A DNA stretch of 64,000 nt from an uncultured Prochlorococcus sp. (GTDB lineage Bacteria > Cyanobacteriota > Cyanobacteriia > PCC-6307 > Cyanobiaceae): contig CACGKI010000002.1 in the NCBI GenBank assembly GCA_902573565.1, forward strand, positions 42,264 through 106,263. The letters run 5' to 3'. Shown here piece by piece: positions 23,692 to 38,104 of this stretch (positions within the stretch are counted from its first letter, which is position 1; each line of letters begins with the position of its first letter). The notes beneath the pieces are model-generated. The model saw nothing but the letters and a program-made list of their open reading frames with translations, ran no database searches and was not told where the DNA came from. A program made the translations under genes and the position numbers.

Positions 23692-25083
23692 ATGAAAATA
23701 GCTGATAAATTTCATTCAGAAGACATTAATAAATTAAAAAGTACAGTTCTCACTGGTAAAACGGAAGATATAAAATGGCGGATCAAATATATCAATATAG
23801 TTTCTAAACTTTTGGATGAAAATAAAAAAGAGATATTAAAATCACTTTTTGTTGATCTAGGTAAATCTGAAATTGAAGGGCTTTCAGAAATCCTTTTAGT
23901 GAAAGAAGAAATTGCACTCATAAAAAAGAAACTCAATTCTTGGATGCGACCAAAAAAGATTGATACACCTTTTTATCTATTTCCATCATCCTCCAAAGTT
24001 ATTTATGAACCTCTTGGGTGTATCTTAATTCTTGGTCCTTATAATTATCCGTTACTTTATGTTTTAAAGCCATTAGTAAATATTTTCTCTGCAGGAAATA
24101 CTGCAGTTATAAAACCATCAGAGAAATGTCCTGCAACCTCAAAACTTATTAAAAAGCTTACTTCCAAATATTTCCGTAAAGATGTCCTAATTACAGTAGA
24201 GGGTGATTACAAACAATCGATAAAATTAATTGAACAAAATTTTGACCACATATTTTTTACAGGAAGTACTGAAACTGGAAAATCTATAATGAAATTAGCT
24301 TCAAAAAACTTAACCCCATTAACTCTTGAGTTAAGCGGAACAAATCCTGTAATTGTTTTCAAGAATGCAAATTTAGAAGTGGCTGCTAAAAGAATTGTTT
24401 GGGGTAAATTTTTTAATGCTGGTCAATCATGCATGGCTCCGAATCATATCTTTATAGAAAAAGAAATTGAAAATATTTTTATAGAAAAATTAAAGCGATG
24501 CATAGTAAGTTTTTACGGAGACAATCCAATTATTTCCGAAAACCTATCAAAATTAGAGAAAAAGCAATTTACATCAACTGTAGAGATTCTCAAACAATTT
24601 AAAAAAGAAAAAAGAATTTTATTTGGGGGAACTTTTAGTAAAAAAAAGTTGAAAGTATCTCCTACAATTTTGAGAACTAAATTAAATGAAACTCATATTT
24701 TAAAGAAAGAACTATTCAGTTCACTACTTCCAGTAATTGGAATCAATGATAAGGAATCAGCTTTAAAACAGATTAGTCAAACATCAAAACCATTAGCAAT
24801 CTACTTATTTGGAGGCAATAAAAAAATCCATAATCATATTTCAAAAGTAACCAGTTCAGGAACAATTTGTATAAATGATGTGATGTTACCAGTACTTATT
24901 CCAAATTTACCGTTTGGAGGTGTTGGGCAAAGTGGTATTGGTAAATTTCATGGAGAAGAAGGTTTTCGAAATTTTTCAAATCAAAAATCTATTACTTTTA
25001 AAGCTTTTTTATTTGATTCAAATCTGCGGTATCCCCCATACCAAAGGGTAAAGAAATTTTTAAAGTTTATTTTTCAGGTTTAA
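23692..25083 (+). CDS. Aldehyde dehydrogenase, class 3-like
   Basis: NAD(P)-dependent oxidation of aldehydes to acids. It has 463 aa with PLGCILILGPYNYPLLY (about 105-121), Glu213 in LTLELSG, and catalytic Cys247 in FFNAGQSCMAPN. It lacks the extended N-terminus of longer ALDHs, as in the fatty-aldehyde type. It ends with a basic amphipathic tail (YQRVKKFLKFIFQ), consistent with membrane attachment. A role in removing lipid-derived aldehydes is inferred. Confidence 0.9.
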   Translation: MKIADKFHSEDINKLKSTVLTGKTEDIKWRIKYINIVSKLLDENKKEILKSLFVDLGKSEIEGLSEILLVKEEIALIKKKLNSWMRPKKIDTPFYLFPSSSKVIYEPLGCILILGPYNYPLLYVLKPLVNIFSAGNTAVIKPSEKCPATSKLIKKLTSKYFRKDVLITVEGDYKQSIKLIEQNFDHIFFTGSTETGKSIMKLASKNLTPLTLELSGTNPVIVFKNANLEVAAKRIVWGKFFNAGQSCMAPNHIFIEKEIENIFIEKLKRCIVSFYGDNPIISENLSKLEKKQFTSTVEILKQFKKEKRILFGGTFSKKKLKVSPTILRTKLNETHILKKELFSSLLPVIGINDKESALKQISQTSKPLAIYLFGGNKKIHNHISKVTSSGTICINDVMLPVLIPNLPFGGVGQSGIGKFHGEEGFRNFSNQKSITFKAFLFDSNLRYPPYQRVKKFLKFIFQV

Positions 25084-25155
25084 ATTGCTTAAATTGTTTT
25101 CAATAACCTAGCAATTTTAAATTTAAAGATTATCTTTGAATAAATAGTAAGTTTT

Positions 25156-25917
25156 ATGAGATTTGCATTTTTAGTAATTGCCATATTTATTAATTTTTTT
25201 AGTCAATCATTGATAAAATCAGAAGAAAGGATATTTTCAGCAAAAAATAAAATTGGAAATATTGCTAGAAATGAATCAATTACTGAAGAAAAAAATGAAA
25301 TAAAAAAAATTCATATTGTAAAAAGTGGAGATACAATATCAAGTATTTCAAAATTCTATTCGATAAATAAAGATTTAATTATTAAATTGAATAACTTAAA
25401 AGATGAAAATTATATCTTTGTTGGCCAAAATCTTATTATTTCCAAACCTGCTGAAAATCTTACAAAAAAATTAGATTTAATAAATAATTATCATATTGTT
25501 CAAACTGGTGAAAATCTTACTGAGATATCAAACCAATATAATTTAAAAGTAATCGATCTGATAGAGATTAATAATCTTAATAATCCTGATTCAATAAAAG
25601 TTGGTCAAAAGCTCATAATAAGAAAAAAGAACACAATTAATTCAGAAAATTATGAAACATCTGAAAATAAAAAAAATAATGTCTTACTTGAATTAGATAA
25701 AAAAATTTATGGTCCTATAATTATCCAAAGTAAATCATATAAAGATATTAAAGGTAGAAAAGTTTTAAACGTACTAAATCAAGAAAATAAAAAGCTGATC
25801 CTTTCAATCAATTGTGATACGAATGAATTAGATGTAAGAATACCTGGCAGGAAATGGATGGGAAGTAAGCCTGCTAAAGAAGAATTCGAAATTAATTTAA
25901 TAAACGACTTATGTTAA
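25156..25917 (+). CDS. LysM domain protein, exported
   Basis: Residues 1-22 form a signal peptide. Two LysM peptidoglycan-binding repeats follow at about 52-97 (IHIVKSGDTISSISKFY...) and 112-156 (YHIVQTGENLTEISNQY...). The C-terminal 90 residues have a separate compact domain ending LINDLC with no recognised catalytic motif. It is a probable cell-wall-binding protein. It stands upstream of psaE with 80 bases between. Confidence 0.82.
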   Translation: MRFAFLVIAIFINFFSQSLIKSEERIFSAKNKIGNIARNESITEEKNEIKKIHIVKSGDTISSISKFYSINKDLIIKLNNLKDENYIFVGQNLIISKPAENLTKKLDLINNYHIVQTGENLTEISNQYNLKVIDLIEINNLNNPDSIKVGQKLIIRKKNTINSENYETSENKKNNVLLELDKKIYGPIIIQSKSYKDIKGRKVLNVLNQENKKLILSINCDTNELDVRIPGRKWMGSKPAKEEFEINLINDLC

Positions 25918-25997
25918 AACTTTTAATTAATATGTGTGAATAATTTGTCTAAGAATATTAATGATGAGTTATTCTACAAAAAGTTAAATTAATAGTA

Positions 25998-26207
25998 ATG
26001 GCAATTTCAAGAGGAGATCTCGTAAGAGTAAAAAGACCAGAATCATATTGGTACAATGAAATAGGTAAAGTTGCGTCAGTAGATACCTCAGGTATTAAAT
26101 ATAACTGTGTAGTCAGATTCGATAAAGTAAATTACGCTGGTATAAGCGGAACTGATGGTGGAGCAAATACAAATAATTTCGCTGAAAGTGAATTAGAGAA
26201 AGCTTAA
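25998..26207 (+). CDS. psaE: Photosystem I reaction centre subunit IV
   Basis: A small SH3-like stromal subunit of PSI that supports ferredoxin docking and cyclic electron flow. The 69-aa sequence shows [20 protein letters not shown] and [13 protein letters not shown], which are diagnostic. It has an ATG start. mutM begins five bases after its stop, so the two are cotranscribed. Confidence 0.96.
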   Translation: MAISRGDLVRVKRPESYWYNEIGKVASVDTSGIKYNCVVRFDKVNYAGISGTDGGANTNNFAESELEKA

Positions 26208-26211
26208 ATAA

Positions 26212-27090
26212 TTGCCTGAATTACCTGAAGTAGAAACTGTTCGCAGAGGTTTAGAGCAAAAACTTAATAACTTTATTATTAAAAAAGTAGAAGTCTGTAG
26301 GGATTCAACTGTTGCATTTCCAATAAACAAAGAAGAATTCACTAAAGGACTTAGAAACTCACTTATTTATAAATGGGATAGAAGAGGAAAATATTTAATA
26401 GCTCAATTAAAAGAATTTCAAGATGAGAATACTAAATTTCCTTTAAAAAATTCACACAATAAAGGATTTCTTGTGGTTCATCTAAGAATGACTGGCTATT
26501 TCAAATTTATCAATAACTCTACTCCGCCCTGCAAACATACAAGAATAAGATTTTTCGATAAAAAAAATTATGAGCTTAGATACATTGACGTAAGAAGTTT
26601 TGGCCAAATGTGGTGGATTAAGCAAGGGTTATCACCTAATAAAATAATCAAAGGATTAGGCTCATTAGGACCAGAACCATTTTCTAAAGACTTTGATGCA
26701 AAATACCTCAAGAAAGTTATTTCAAAAAGAAAAAAATCTATAAAAGCTATCTTATTAGATCAAACAATAGTGGCAGGTATAGGTAATATTTATGCTGATG
26801 AAAGTTTATACTCAGCTGGCATCTCACCTTTTAGGGAAGCTCAAACGATAAAGAAGAATGAGTTAATCAAGCTAAAAGAATCAATTGTAAGTGTATTAAA
26901 AAAAAGTATAGGTTACGGGGGGACGACTTTTAGTGATTTTAGAGACTTAGAGGGAGAGAATGGGAATTTTGGTTTGCAGACAAATGTTTACAGGAGAACT
27001 GGTAAAGAATGTCATAAATGTGGAAATTTAATTGAAAGGCAAAAACTCACTGGAAGAAGTACACATTGGTGTCCTAAATGCCAAAAATAA
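26212..27090 (+). CDS. mutM: Formamidopyrimidine-DNA glycosylase
   Basis: Bifunctional glycosylase/AP lyase that removes 8-oxoguanine and related lesions. The start is TTG, so the mature protein begins Pro-Glu-Leu-Pro-Glu. Pro2 is the catalytic nucleophile and Glu3 is also essential. A zinc finger is present at the C-terminus (CHKC ... CPKC, about residues 266-290). It lies 4 bases after psaE and ends at the shared terminator with the rRNA operon. The link to a photosynthesis gene fits oxidative DNA damage in light. Confidence 0.95.
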   Translation: MPELPEVETVRRGLEQKLNNFIIKKVEVCRDSTVAFPINKEEFTKGLRNSLIYKWDRRGKYLIAQLKEFQDENTKFPLKNSHNKGFLVVHLRMTGYFKFINNSTPPCKHTRIRFFDKKNYELRYIDVRSFGQMWWIKQGLSPNKIIKGLGSLGPEPFSKDFDAKYLKKVISKRKKSIKAILLDQTIVAGIGNIYADESLYSAGISPFREAQTIKKNELIKLKESIVSVLKKSIGYGGTTFSDFRDLEGENGNFGLQTNVYRRTGKECHKCGNLIERQKLTGRSTHWCPKCQK

Positions 27091-27124
27091 AAAAGGGTTT
27101 ACCCAGCAAGAGTAAACCCTTTTA
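27091..27124. terminator. Bidirectional terminator
   Basis: AAAAGGGTTTAC (27091-27102), loop CCAGCAAGA, GTAAACCCTTTT (27112-27123) with A/T tracts on both sides. It ends psaE-mutM from the left and can end the rRNA operon from the right, since 5S finishes about ten bases away. Confidence 0.88.
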
Positions 27125-27132
27125 AATATTTT

Positions 27133-27251
27133 TACCTGGCATTGAGCTATTTTCTCAAGGGGCTACCCCCTAAATATTTTCGCCGCAGATGCGTTTCACA
27201 ACCGAGTTCGAGATGGATCGGAGTGGTTCCACATCGCCATGAACACCAGGA
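27133..27251 (-). rRNA. rrf: 5S ribosomal RNA
   Basis: On the minus strand the sequence begins TCCTGGTGTTCATGGCGATG and ends ATGCCAGGTA, pairing as the 5S terminal helix. The internal loop CCGATCCATCTCGAACTC is diagnostic. About 119 nt. Last gene of the rRNA operon. Confidence 0.95.
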
Positions 27252-27317
27252 TAGTGTGAACCTTGAGAACTGCATAGAAAATTATATAAATTAAAAACAA
27301 TAAATTAAGTTTATTTG

Positions 27318-30190
<2,873 letters not shown>

Positions 30191-30445
30191 AATAACTTCA
30201 AAATTGAAGCATCAGCTTAATAGAATTGTTATTAATGCATTCGCACAAATAATAAATCTGCATCATTAAAGATGCTTATTGTCTTTAAAATAATCTATGC
30301 AGTTGTCAAGGTTCTCTGAAAACAATGAAATTAATTCAATGAGTCCAGCATCTTAATGATTTCATTAGGAAGCTAGATTCGTTCAGAATTTGATCACAAC
30401 TCAAAACATTTCCTTTCTCAAGATTATGGAAGAGGTGGTAATCAG

Positions 30446-30518
30446 TGGAGGTAAGCGGACTCGAACCGCTGACATCCTGCTTGCAAAGCAGGCGCTCTAC
30501 CAACTGAGCTATACCCCC
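30446..30518 (-). tRNA. tRNA-Ala (UGC)
   Basis: Minus strand starts GGGGGTATAGCTCAGTTGGT and carries CTTTGCAAG with anticodon TGC and a GGTTCGAGTCC T-arm. 73 nt without CCA. It lies in the 16S-23S spacer, next to tRNA-Ile, as in other cyanobacteria. Confidence 0.97.
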
Positions 30519-30530
30519 AACATAGAGATA

Positions 30531-30604
<74 letters not shown>

Positions 30605-30730
30605 AGGAAAAATAATGGGTGTGACCTAGAAAAACTTAGGAAATGAAATTCTTAATAAATTAAAAACGTGAGATACCGATCGACCTAAGGTGACAAAATA
30701 ATAATATTAAACATTTTGTTGTCTCCCTGT

Positions 30731-32213
<1,483 letters not shown>

Positions 32214-32821
32214 TGTTCAACTCCTTTTGTAGACAAATCTACTCAAATTGAATTGCTTTATCCAAATAAAAACTTGAATTTTTGTATTTAGTTTCAGCCT
32301 CCTTAATTTTTAAGGATTACATTGAGTGCACATTAAAAATATTTCTAAAGTGACTTTCCAAGATCTCAGATCCGTTGGTTTTCAAAAAGCTAAAAGTTAG
32401 CAATTGAAAACAATTTATATATTCTTGACGGGACCTCACACCTTTATTGCAAATACATCTCAAAATTACCAAATATAAAATTGATAAAGTCTTGACGCAA
32501 TAAAAGCATCAGTTCCTAAGTTCTTAAATTTTCTAGGTGCAGAGTTAAACAACTAGTGAATAACTCACTTCGAAGGGAAAACCCTTCTTCTGGCTGAAAA
32601 TATTGATCGAAATCAAATCTCCAAAAAATTCACACATTTACCAAAAATTTAGATTTAAGATAATTGTTCGAATAATGCAAAAAAAATATTTTTGCCCAGA
32701 AGAAAATACTAAACCATCCAACAGTAATTGTGCAACCTTTTATACAAAATTTTTTTATTAATTTTTTTTTTGTTCAAAACCTCTTTAAACAACTAGGCTT
32801 AAATTAAGGGATATAAATGAA
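32214..32821. other. rRNA leader and divergent upstream region, about 600 bases
   Basis: Contains no convincing ORF. The part near 16S (32214-32465) would be the transcribed 5' leader. The right part must carry promoters for both the rRNA operon and the neutral invertase gene. Long A/T tracts (around 32640-32775) could act as upstream (UP) elements or as a flexible spacer. Confidence 0.5.
32472..32500 (-). promoter_or_regulatory. Candidate rRNA operon promoter
   Basis: On the minus strand TTGCGT (complement of 32495-32500) is followed by 17 bases and then TATATT (complement of 32472-32477). This is a near-consensus sigma-70 pair with ideal spacing. It would start transcription about 250 bases before 16S. 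Only sequence supports it; no start site is known. Confidence 0.5.
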
Positions 32822-34261
32822 ATGGCAGAAAGATTTAGTCAAAAAAATTTAAGAGTAAGACCAAGCTCTGATGAGGAGAAAATTGTAACAAATGCAAAAA
32901 AACACTTCGAAAAAACTTTAGTTGAAATATCAGGTGAACTAGTTGGGAGCGTTGCAGCACTAGAACATCCCACAAAAAATAAAAAATTAAATTACGGAGA
33001 AATTTTTTTAAGAGATAATGTTCCCGTAATGATTTATCTAATTACCCAAAAAAGGTACGAAATTGTAAAAAGGTTTCTTAGTGTATGCCTAGAATTACAA
33101 AGCACCAATTACCAAACACGTGGGGTTTTTCCTACTAGTTTCGTTGAAGAAAACGGAAAGCTCATTGGAGACTATGGTCAAAGATCAATAGGAAGGATTA
33201 CTTCAGCTGATGCGAGTTTATGGTGGCCCATATTGTGTTGGTATTATGTCAACAAAAGTGGTGATTATGCCTTTGGAAAAAGTCAAAGCGTTCAAAGAGG
33301 TATTCAACTTTTACTAGATTTGGTTCTACATCCAACTTTTGAGGGTACTCCCGTATTATTTGTCCCAGATTGCGCATTTATGATTGATAGACCAATGGAT
33401 GTATGGGGAGCACCTTTAGAAGTTGAAGTTTTACTTCATGGATGTTTAAAAAGTTGTATTAATTTAATGGAACTGAGTCGAGCAGATCATGTGAGCAGAC
33501 TATTAGATCAAAGACTTATTCTCACAACTCAATGGGTTAAGGATTTAGGAAGTTTTCTATTAAAACATTATTGGGTTACAAGCAAAACAATGCAAATCTT
33601 AAGAAGAAGACCAACTGAGCAATACGGAGATGATCAACACTTCAATGAATTTAATGTTCAGCCTCAAGTAGTTCCTTCATGGCTTCAAGATTGGCTAGAG
33701 AATAGAGGGGGTTATTTAATAGGAAATATTAGAACAGGAAGACCTGACTTTCGATTTTACAGTTTAGGAAATTCTTTAGCGTGCGTATTTGGAGTACTGC
33801 CACCTACAGAACAACGAGCTTTATTTAGATTAGTCTTACATAATAGACAGCATTTGATGGCTCAAATGCCTATGAGGATTTGTCATCCTCATATGGACGT
33901 AGAAGAATGGCAAAATAAAACTGGATCGGATCCAAAGAATTGGCCTTGGAGTTACCACAATGGTGGGCATTGGCCGAGTTTACTATGGTTTTTTGGTGCT
34001 GCTGTTCTTTTGCATCAAAAAAATTATGCATCTGATGACGTAATTCTTATGGAAGAAATGAAATCTTTAATAGAGGAGTCATATTGGTGTCAACTTAACC
34101 AGTTGCCTAAACAAGAATGGGCAGAATATTTTGATGGACCTACAGGTACTTGGGTTGGTCAACAATCGAGAACCTACCAAACATGGACAATTGTTGGATT
34201 TTTATTAATGCATCACTTCCTAAGAGAAGAAGATAATGATCTCGATATGTTTGAGATTTAA
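32822..34261 (+). CDS. Alkaline/neutral invertase, GH100
   Basis: Cytosolic enzyme hydrolysing sucrose to glucose and fructose. The 479-aa protein carries GH100 landmarks: LNYGEIFLRDNVPVMIY (about 57-73), RRPTEQYGDDQHFNEF (about 261-276), and PWSYHNGGHWPSLLW (about 379-393), in order. In Prochlorococcus sucrose is a minor compatible solute, so the enzyme likely turns it over. It is divergent from the rRNA operon and convergent with petD. Confidence 0.93.
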   Translation: MAERFSQKNLRVRPSSDEEKIVTNAKKHFEKTLVEISGELVGSVAALEHPTKNKKLNYGEIFLRDNVPVMIYLITQKRYEIVKRFLSVCLELQSTNYQTRGVFPTSFVEENGKLIGDYGQRSIGRITSADASLWWPILCWYYVNKSGDYAFGKSQSVQRGIQLLLDLVLHPTFEGTPVLFVPDCAFMIDRPMDVWGAPLEVEVLLHGCLKSCINLMELSRADHVSRLLDQRLILTTQWVKDLGSFLLKHYWVTSKTMQILRRRPTEQYGDDQHFNEFNVQPQVVPSWLQDWLENRGGYLIGNIRTGRPDFRFYSLGNSLACVFGVLPPTEQRALFRLVLHNRQHLMAQMPMRICHPHMDVEEWQNKTGSDPKNWPWSYHNGGHWPSLLWFFGAAVLLHQKNYASDDVILMEEMKSLIEESYWCQLNQLPKQEWAEYFDGPTGTWVGQQSRTYQTWTIVGFLLMHHFLREEDNDLDMFEI

Positions 34262-34263
34262 AT

Positions 34264-34746
34264 CTAGAATAAGCCTAAAGTTAGTGATTTATCGATAGGT
34301 AAACATGCACCTATTCCAAGATATATTGTAAGAAGAGTTCCGAACAAGAAAACAGACATCGCTATAGGTCTTCTGAAAGGATTGGAAAATTTATTAACAT
34401 TTTCTATGAATGGTAAAATCATTAATCCAAGTGGGATTAATGTTTGGAGTGCAATTCCTAGAAGTTTATTTGGAACTACTCTAAGTATCTGAAAAACTGG
34501 GTAAAGATACCATTCAGGGAGAATTTCTAAGGGAGTTGCAAATGGATTTGCTTTGTCGCCTAACATAGCAGGATCAAGAACAGCAAGTCCAACTACACAA
34601 GCAATGGTTCCTAAAATAACTACTGGAAATATATATAGTAAATCATTTGGCCAAGCTGGTTCACCATAATAATTGTGACCCATACCTTTTGCAAGCTTTG
34701 CTCTTAATTTTGGATCAGATAAATCTGGTTTTTTTAAAGTAGACAT
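34264..34746 (-). CDS. petD: Cytochrome b6-f complex subunit IV
   Basis: Integral thylakoid subunit that, with cytochrome b6, forms the plastoquinol oxidation and reduction sites. At 160 aa it has three spans, and [20 protein letters not shown] (about 75-94) includes the conserved Pro-Glu-Trp-Tyr Qo-site motif. It lies 32 bases downstream of petB in the same direction and is cotranscribed with it. Confidence 0.97.
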   Translation of the reverse strand: MSTLKKPDLSDPKLRAKLAKGMGHNYYGEPAWPNDLLYIFPVVILGTIACVVGLAVLDPAMLGDKANPFATPLEILPEWYLYPVFQILRVVPNKLLGIALQTLIPLGLMILPFIENVNKFSNPFRRPIAMSVFLFGTLLTIYLGIGACLPIDKSLTLGLF

Positions 34747-34778
34747 TTGAATCTAGATGATAATTTAATTATAGGAGT

Positions 34779-35435
34779 TTATAAAGGACCGGAAATACCC
34801 TGTTTACGAATCATTAGAAAATGCATAAGCATGAAAACAGCTAATGACCAGGGCAAGACAAAAGTATGAAGGCTATAAAATCTTGTAAGGGTAGATTGTC
34901 CAACACTTTCGCCACCCCTAAGTAGTTCAACCATAAAATCACCAATAACAGGAATAGCTGCAGGTACACCTGAAACAATCTTGACTGCCCAATAACCTAC
35001 TTGATCCCAAGGCAATGAATAACCTGTCACACCAAAAGCAACTGTTATGACTGCCATTACAACACCTGTAACCCAAGTCAATTCTCTCGGCCTTTTGAAA
35101 CCACCTGTAAGATAAACTCTGAAAACATGGAGGATTAACATCAAAACCATCATAGATGCGCTCCATCTATGCACAGATCTTATTAACCATCCAAAACTTA
35201 CATCGGTCATCAAATAACTTACTGAACTATAAGCTTGTGTAACTGTGGGCTTATAGTAAAAAGTCATTGCAAAACCTGTTGCAAATTGAATTAAGAAGCA
35301 TACTAAGGTTATGCCTCCTAAACAATAAAAAATATTTACATGAGGGGGTACGTACTTGGAAGTTACGTCGTCAGTTATGTCTTGTATTTCAAGTCTTTCT
35401 TGAAACCAGTCATAAACAGATGAGGAATTGGCCAT
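34779..35435 (-). CDS. petB: Cytochrome b6
   Basis: Haem-bearing core of the b6-f complex. The 218-aa protein has four spans, with the paired His of the two b-haems in [20 protein letters not shown] and [20 protein letters not shown]. The Cys in NIFYCLGG is the covalent site for haem c(n). The first gene of petBD; the divergent ctpA gene begins 72 bases away. Confidence 0.98.
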   Translation of the reverse strand: MANSSSVYDWFQERLEIQDITDDVTSKYVPPHVNIFYCLGGITLVCFLIQFATGFAMTFYYKPTVTQAYSSVSYLMTDVSFGWLIRSVHRWSASMMVLMLILHVFRVYLTGGFKRPRELTWVTGVVMAVITVAFGVTGYSLPWDQVGYWAVKIVSGVPAAIPVIGDFMVELLRGGESVGQSTLTRFYSLHTFVLPWSLAVFMLMHFLMIRKQGISGPL

Positions 35436-35507
35436 CCAAAAAAAATTTAGCTTTGATATTAAAGAGCTTACTTAAAATTCTTATACTTGGTGTTAACACT
35501 TAACCCA

Positions 35508-36803
35508 ATGAATTCATCTTTTAACAAACTTTTAACATTCAAAACATTGATCAATGTATTGATGATCATTGTTTTTTCTACCAATTTTTTATTGATTGGG
35601 AGAGTGGATGCTCTTAGTGATAGCAAGCAATTAGTCCTTGACGCTTGGACTTTGGTTAATGAGGGGTTTTATGACCCAGAAAAGTTTGATGAAATACAAT
35701 GGAAGAGAATTAGGCAAAAAACATTACAGAAACAAATTGAAACAAGTGAAGAAGCTTATTCTGCAATTGAAGACATGTTAAGACCTCTAGAAGATCCATA
35801 TACAAGAATTTTAAGACCTAAAGATTATGAACTCCTCAAAACAAGCAATTTTGGTAGTGAGATAAATGGTGTGGGCCTCCAATTAGGTGAAGATGATAAT
35901 AATAATAAAGTTAAGGTTATTTCTACTCTTGGAGGTTCACCAGCTGAAGAAGCTGGAATAGTGAGCGGGGACTTTATTGAGAAAGTTGATGGGATTCCTT
36001 CAGAAGTCTTAGGGCTCGCGAATACTGCCTCTAAATTAAGAGGCGAATCAGGAACCAAAGTTTTAGTTGAAATTTCTTCGGAATTAGGGGAAATTCGAGA
36101 AATAGATTTAGAACGGAGATCAGTAGATCTTAGACCAGTGAGAACAAAAAGATTAAGGGACGATTCTCATACAATAGGTTATTTAAGAATAACCCAATTT
36201 AGCGAGAGCGTACCCAAAAAAGTTGAAGAGGCTCTTCAAGAGTTAAAAGAGAAAGAGGTGGAAGGATTGATATTGGATCTAAGGAACAATTCAGGGGGGC
36301 TAGTAAGCTCAGGAATAGCAGTTGCAGACTCATTACTAAGCGAGAAGCCAGTTGTTGAGACAAAAGACAGAAATGGAATTAAAGATGCAATAATTTCGCA
36401 AAAAGAGATATCTTTTGAAGGCCCAATGGTGACTTTAGTTAATAAAGGGACTGCGAGTGCAAGTGAAATACTCGCGGGTGCATTGCAAGATAATGGCAGA
36501 TCAATTCTCATGGGAGAACAGACTTATGGGAAAGGTTTAATTCAATCCTTAAAAAGTTTGGGAGAAGACAGTGGCATAGCAATCACAGTTGCGAGTTATC
36601 TAACTCCCAAAGGTAATAATATTCAAGGTCAAGGAATGATACCTGACAAATTACTGGATCTTCCTGACGCGAGTGAATACGGAAGTGCTGACGACAAATG
36701 GCTAAAAAATGCAGAATTATTTCTTGAGTCACTTCTAGAAAAAGAAGAAATTTCAATTCAGACTAGCGAATTAGTTAATAAACAATCAATTTTGAAAACC
36801 TGA
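35508..36803 (+). CDS. ctpA: Carboxyl-terminal processing protease (D1 maturation)
   Basis: A lumenal serine protease that trims the C-terminus of D1 so the Mn cluster can assemble. The ATG at 35508 gives a signal peptide (cleavage near VDA-LS, residue about 36); a TTG at 35487 is less likely. A PDZ domain lies around 100-190, followed by the tail-specific protease domain with catalytic Ser317 in GTASASEI and Lys342 in TYGKGL. The next gene begins 35 bases after its stop. Confidence 0.93.
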   Translation: MNSSFNKLLTFKTLINVLMIIVFSTNFLLIGRVDALSDSKQLVLDAWTLVNEGFYDPEKFDEIQWKRIRQKTLQKQIETSEEAYSAIEDMLRPLEDPYTRILRPKDYELLKTSNFGSEINGVGLQLGEDDNNNKVKVISTLGGSPAEEAGIVSGDFIEKVDGIPSEVLGLANTASKLRGESGTKVLVEISSELGEIREIDLERRSVDLRPVRTKRLRDDSHTIGYLRITQFSESVPKKVEEALQELKEKEVEGLILDLRNNSGGLVSSGIAVADSLLSEKPVVETKDRNGIKDAIISQKEISFEGPMVTLVNKGTASASEILAGALQDNGRSILMGEQTYGKGLIQSLKSLGEDSGIAITVASYLTPKGNNIQGQGMIPDKLLDLPDASEYGSADDKWLKNAELFLESLLEKEEISIQTSELVNKQSILKT

Positions 36804-36838
36804 AGCTGCAAAAATTTTTTTATAAAAATATAAACACT

Positions 36839-38104
36839 ATGAGAACAAAAAGAATTTTTCATGATCCAATTCACAAAGAAATAGTATTTGATTCAAGGAA
36901 GCCAGAAGAATTAATGATTATGGAATTAATTGATACAATTGCTTTTCAAAGATTAAGAAGAATAAAACAATTAGGGGCAGCATCATTACTTTTTCATGGT
37001 GCAGAATCAAGTAGATTTACACACTCAATTGGTGTTTTTTGCATTGCAAGAAAAATTTACGAGAGATTAATTGAAAGCAAATCTTCGTTTTGTGAAAATA
37101 AATTTGTTCTTTTTGGAGCTGCTTTATTACATGACTTGGGTCACGGACCTTTGAGTCATACAAGTGAAGCAATTTTTGATCACAATCACGAAGAATGGTC
37201 TCAAAACTTAGTTAAAAATTATTCTCCAATTAATTCCATACTCAAAAAGTACGATAATGAATTACCTAGACAGATTGGAGAATTATTTGCATCAAAACAG
37301 CTATTCTCAAAACCTTTAAAAACATTGATCAGCAGTGAAATAGATTGTGATCGTCTGGATTATCTTTTAAGAGATAGTTATAACACAGGTACTAAATATG
37401 GCTTAGTTGATTTAGAAAGAATTATTTCTGCTCTTACTTTCTCCCCTGATGGAAATATTGGAATTAAACCAAAAGGAGTTATTGCTATTGAGCATTTTTT
37501 AGTATTAAGAAACCTAATGTATAGAACTATCTATAATCACAGGATTAATGAGATATCAACATGGATTCTTGAAAAAATAATATTCACTATCAAAAAACAT
37601 TTTGAAAAGAAAATTTGGCTTGATAAATCATTATATAAGTGGATATTTTCTCCCACTAAGGTTGATTTTGAAGATTTCATAAGAAATGATGATGTAACCT
37701 TTTATTATCATTTGATTAGATGGAAAGATGAATCTTTCGAGCCACTCTCTACCTTATGCAAAATGTTTATTGATAGAGACTTATTAAAGGCATCAGACAT
37801 AAGTTTTTTAAGTAAGATTGATCGATTAAAAATACTTGCATTTGCGAGGAAATCATGTGAAACAAATAACTATGATTCAGAAATATTTTGTGGAATTAAA
37901 GAAAGGTCTTTTAAAGGTTTTGAATCTAACAATGCACTAAAAATATGGGACGGTACCTATCAAAGCTTATTAGAAAATAATTCTGCATTAATAAAGACTT
38001 TAATGAAATCTGAGGAAAGCTCATTTATCATTTATCCAAGTGAGCTCAAAAATGAAATTAAAAATCAAATTTCATTGATGAGAAATAATTCCTTAACTAG
38101 TTAA
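36839..38104 (+). CDS. HD domain phosphohydrolase, dNTPase-like
   Basis: A 421-aa protein with HD metal ligands: His62 in THSIGV, His98-Asp99 in HDLGHGPLSH, and a later DCDRLDYLLRD Asp. It has the YwfO/SAMHD1-like layout, suggesting nucleotide hydrolysis. It has a TAATG overlap with minC, so the two are translationally coupled. The biological target is unknown. Confidence 0.85.
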   Translation: MRTKRIFHDPIHKEIVFDSRKPEELMIMELIDTIAFQRLRRIKQLGAASLLFHGAESSRFTHSIGVFCIARKIYERLIESKSSFCENKFVLFGAALLHDLGHGPLSHTSEAIFDHNHEEWSQNLVKNYSPINSILKKYDNELPRQIGELFASKQLFSKPLKTLISSEIDCDRLDYLLRDSYNTGTKYGLVDLERIISALTFSPDGNIGIKPKGVIAIEHFLVLRNLMYRTIYNHRINEISTWILEKIIFTIKKHFEKKIWLDKSLYKWIFSPTKVDFEDFIRNDDVTFYYHLIRWKDESFEPLSTLCKMFIDRDLLKASDISFLSKIDRLKILAFARKSCETNNYDSEIFCGIKERSFKGFESNNALKIWDGTYQSLLENNSALIKTLMKSEESSFIIYPSELKNEIKNQISLMRNNSLTS

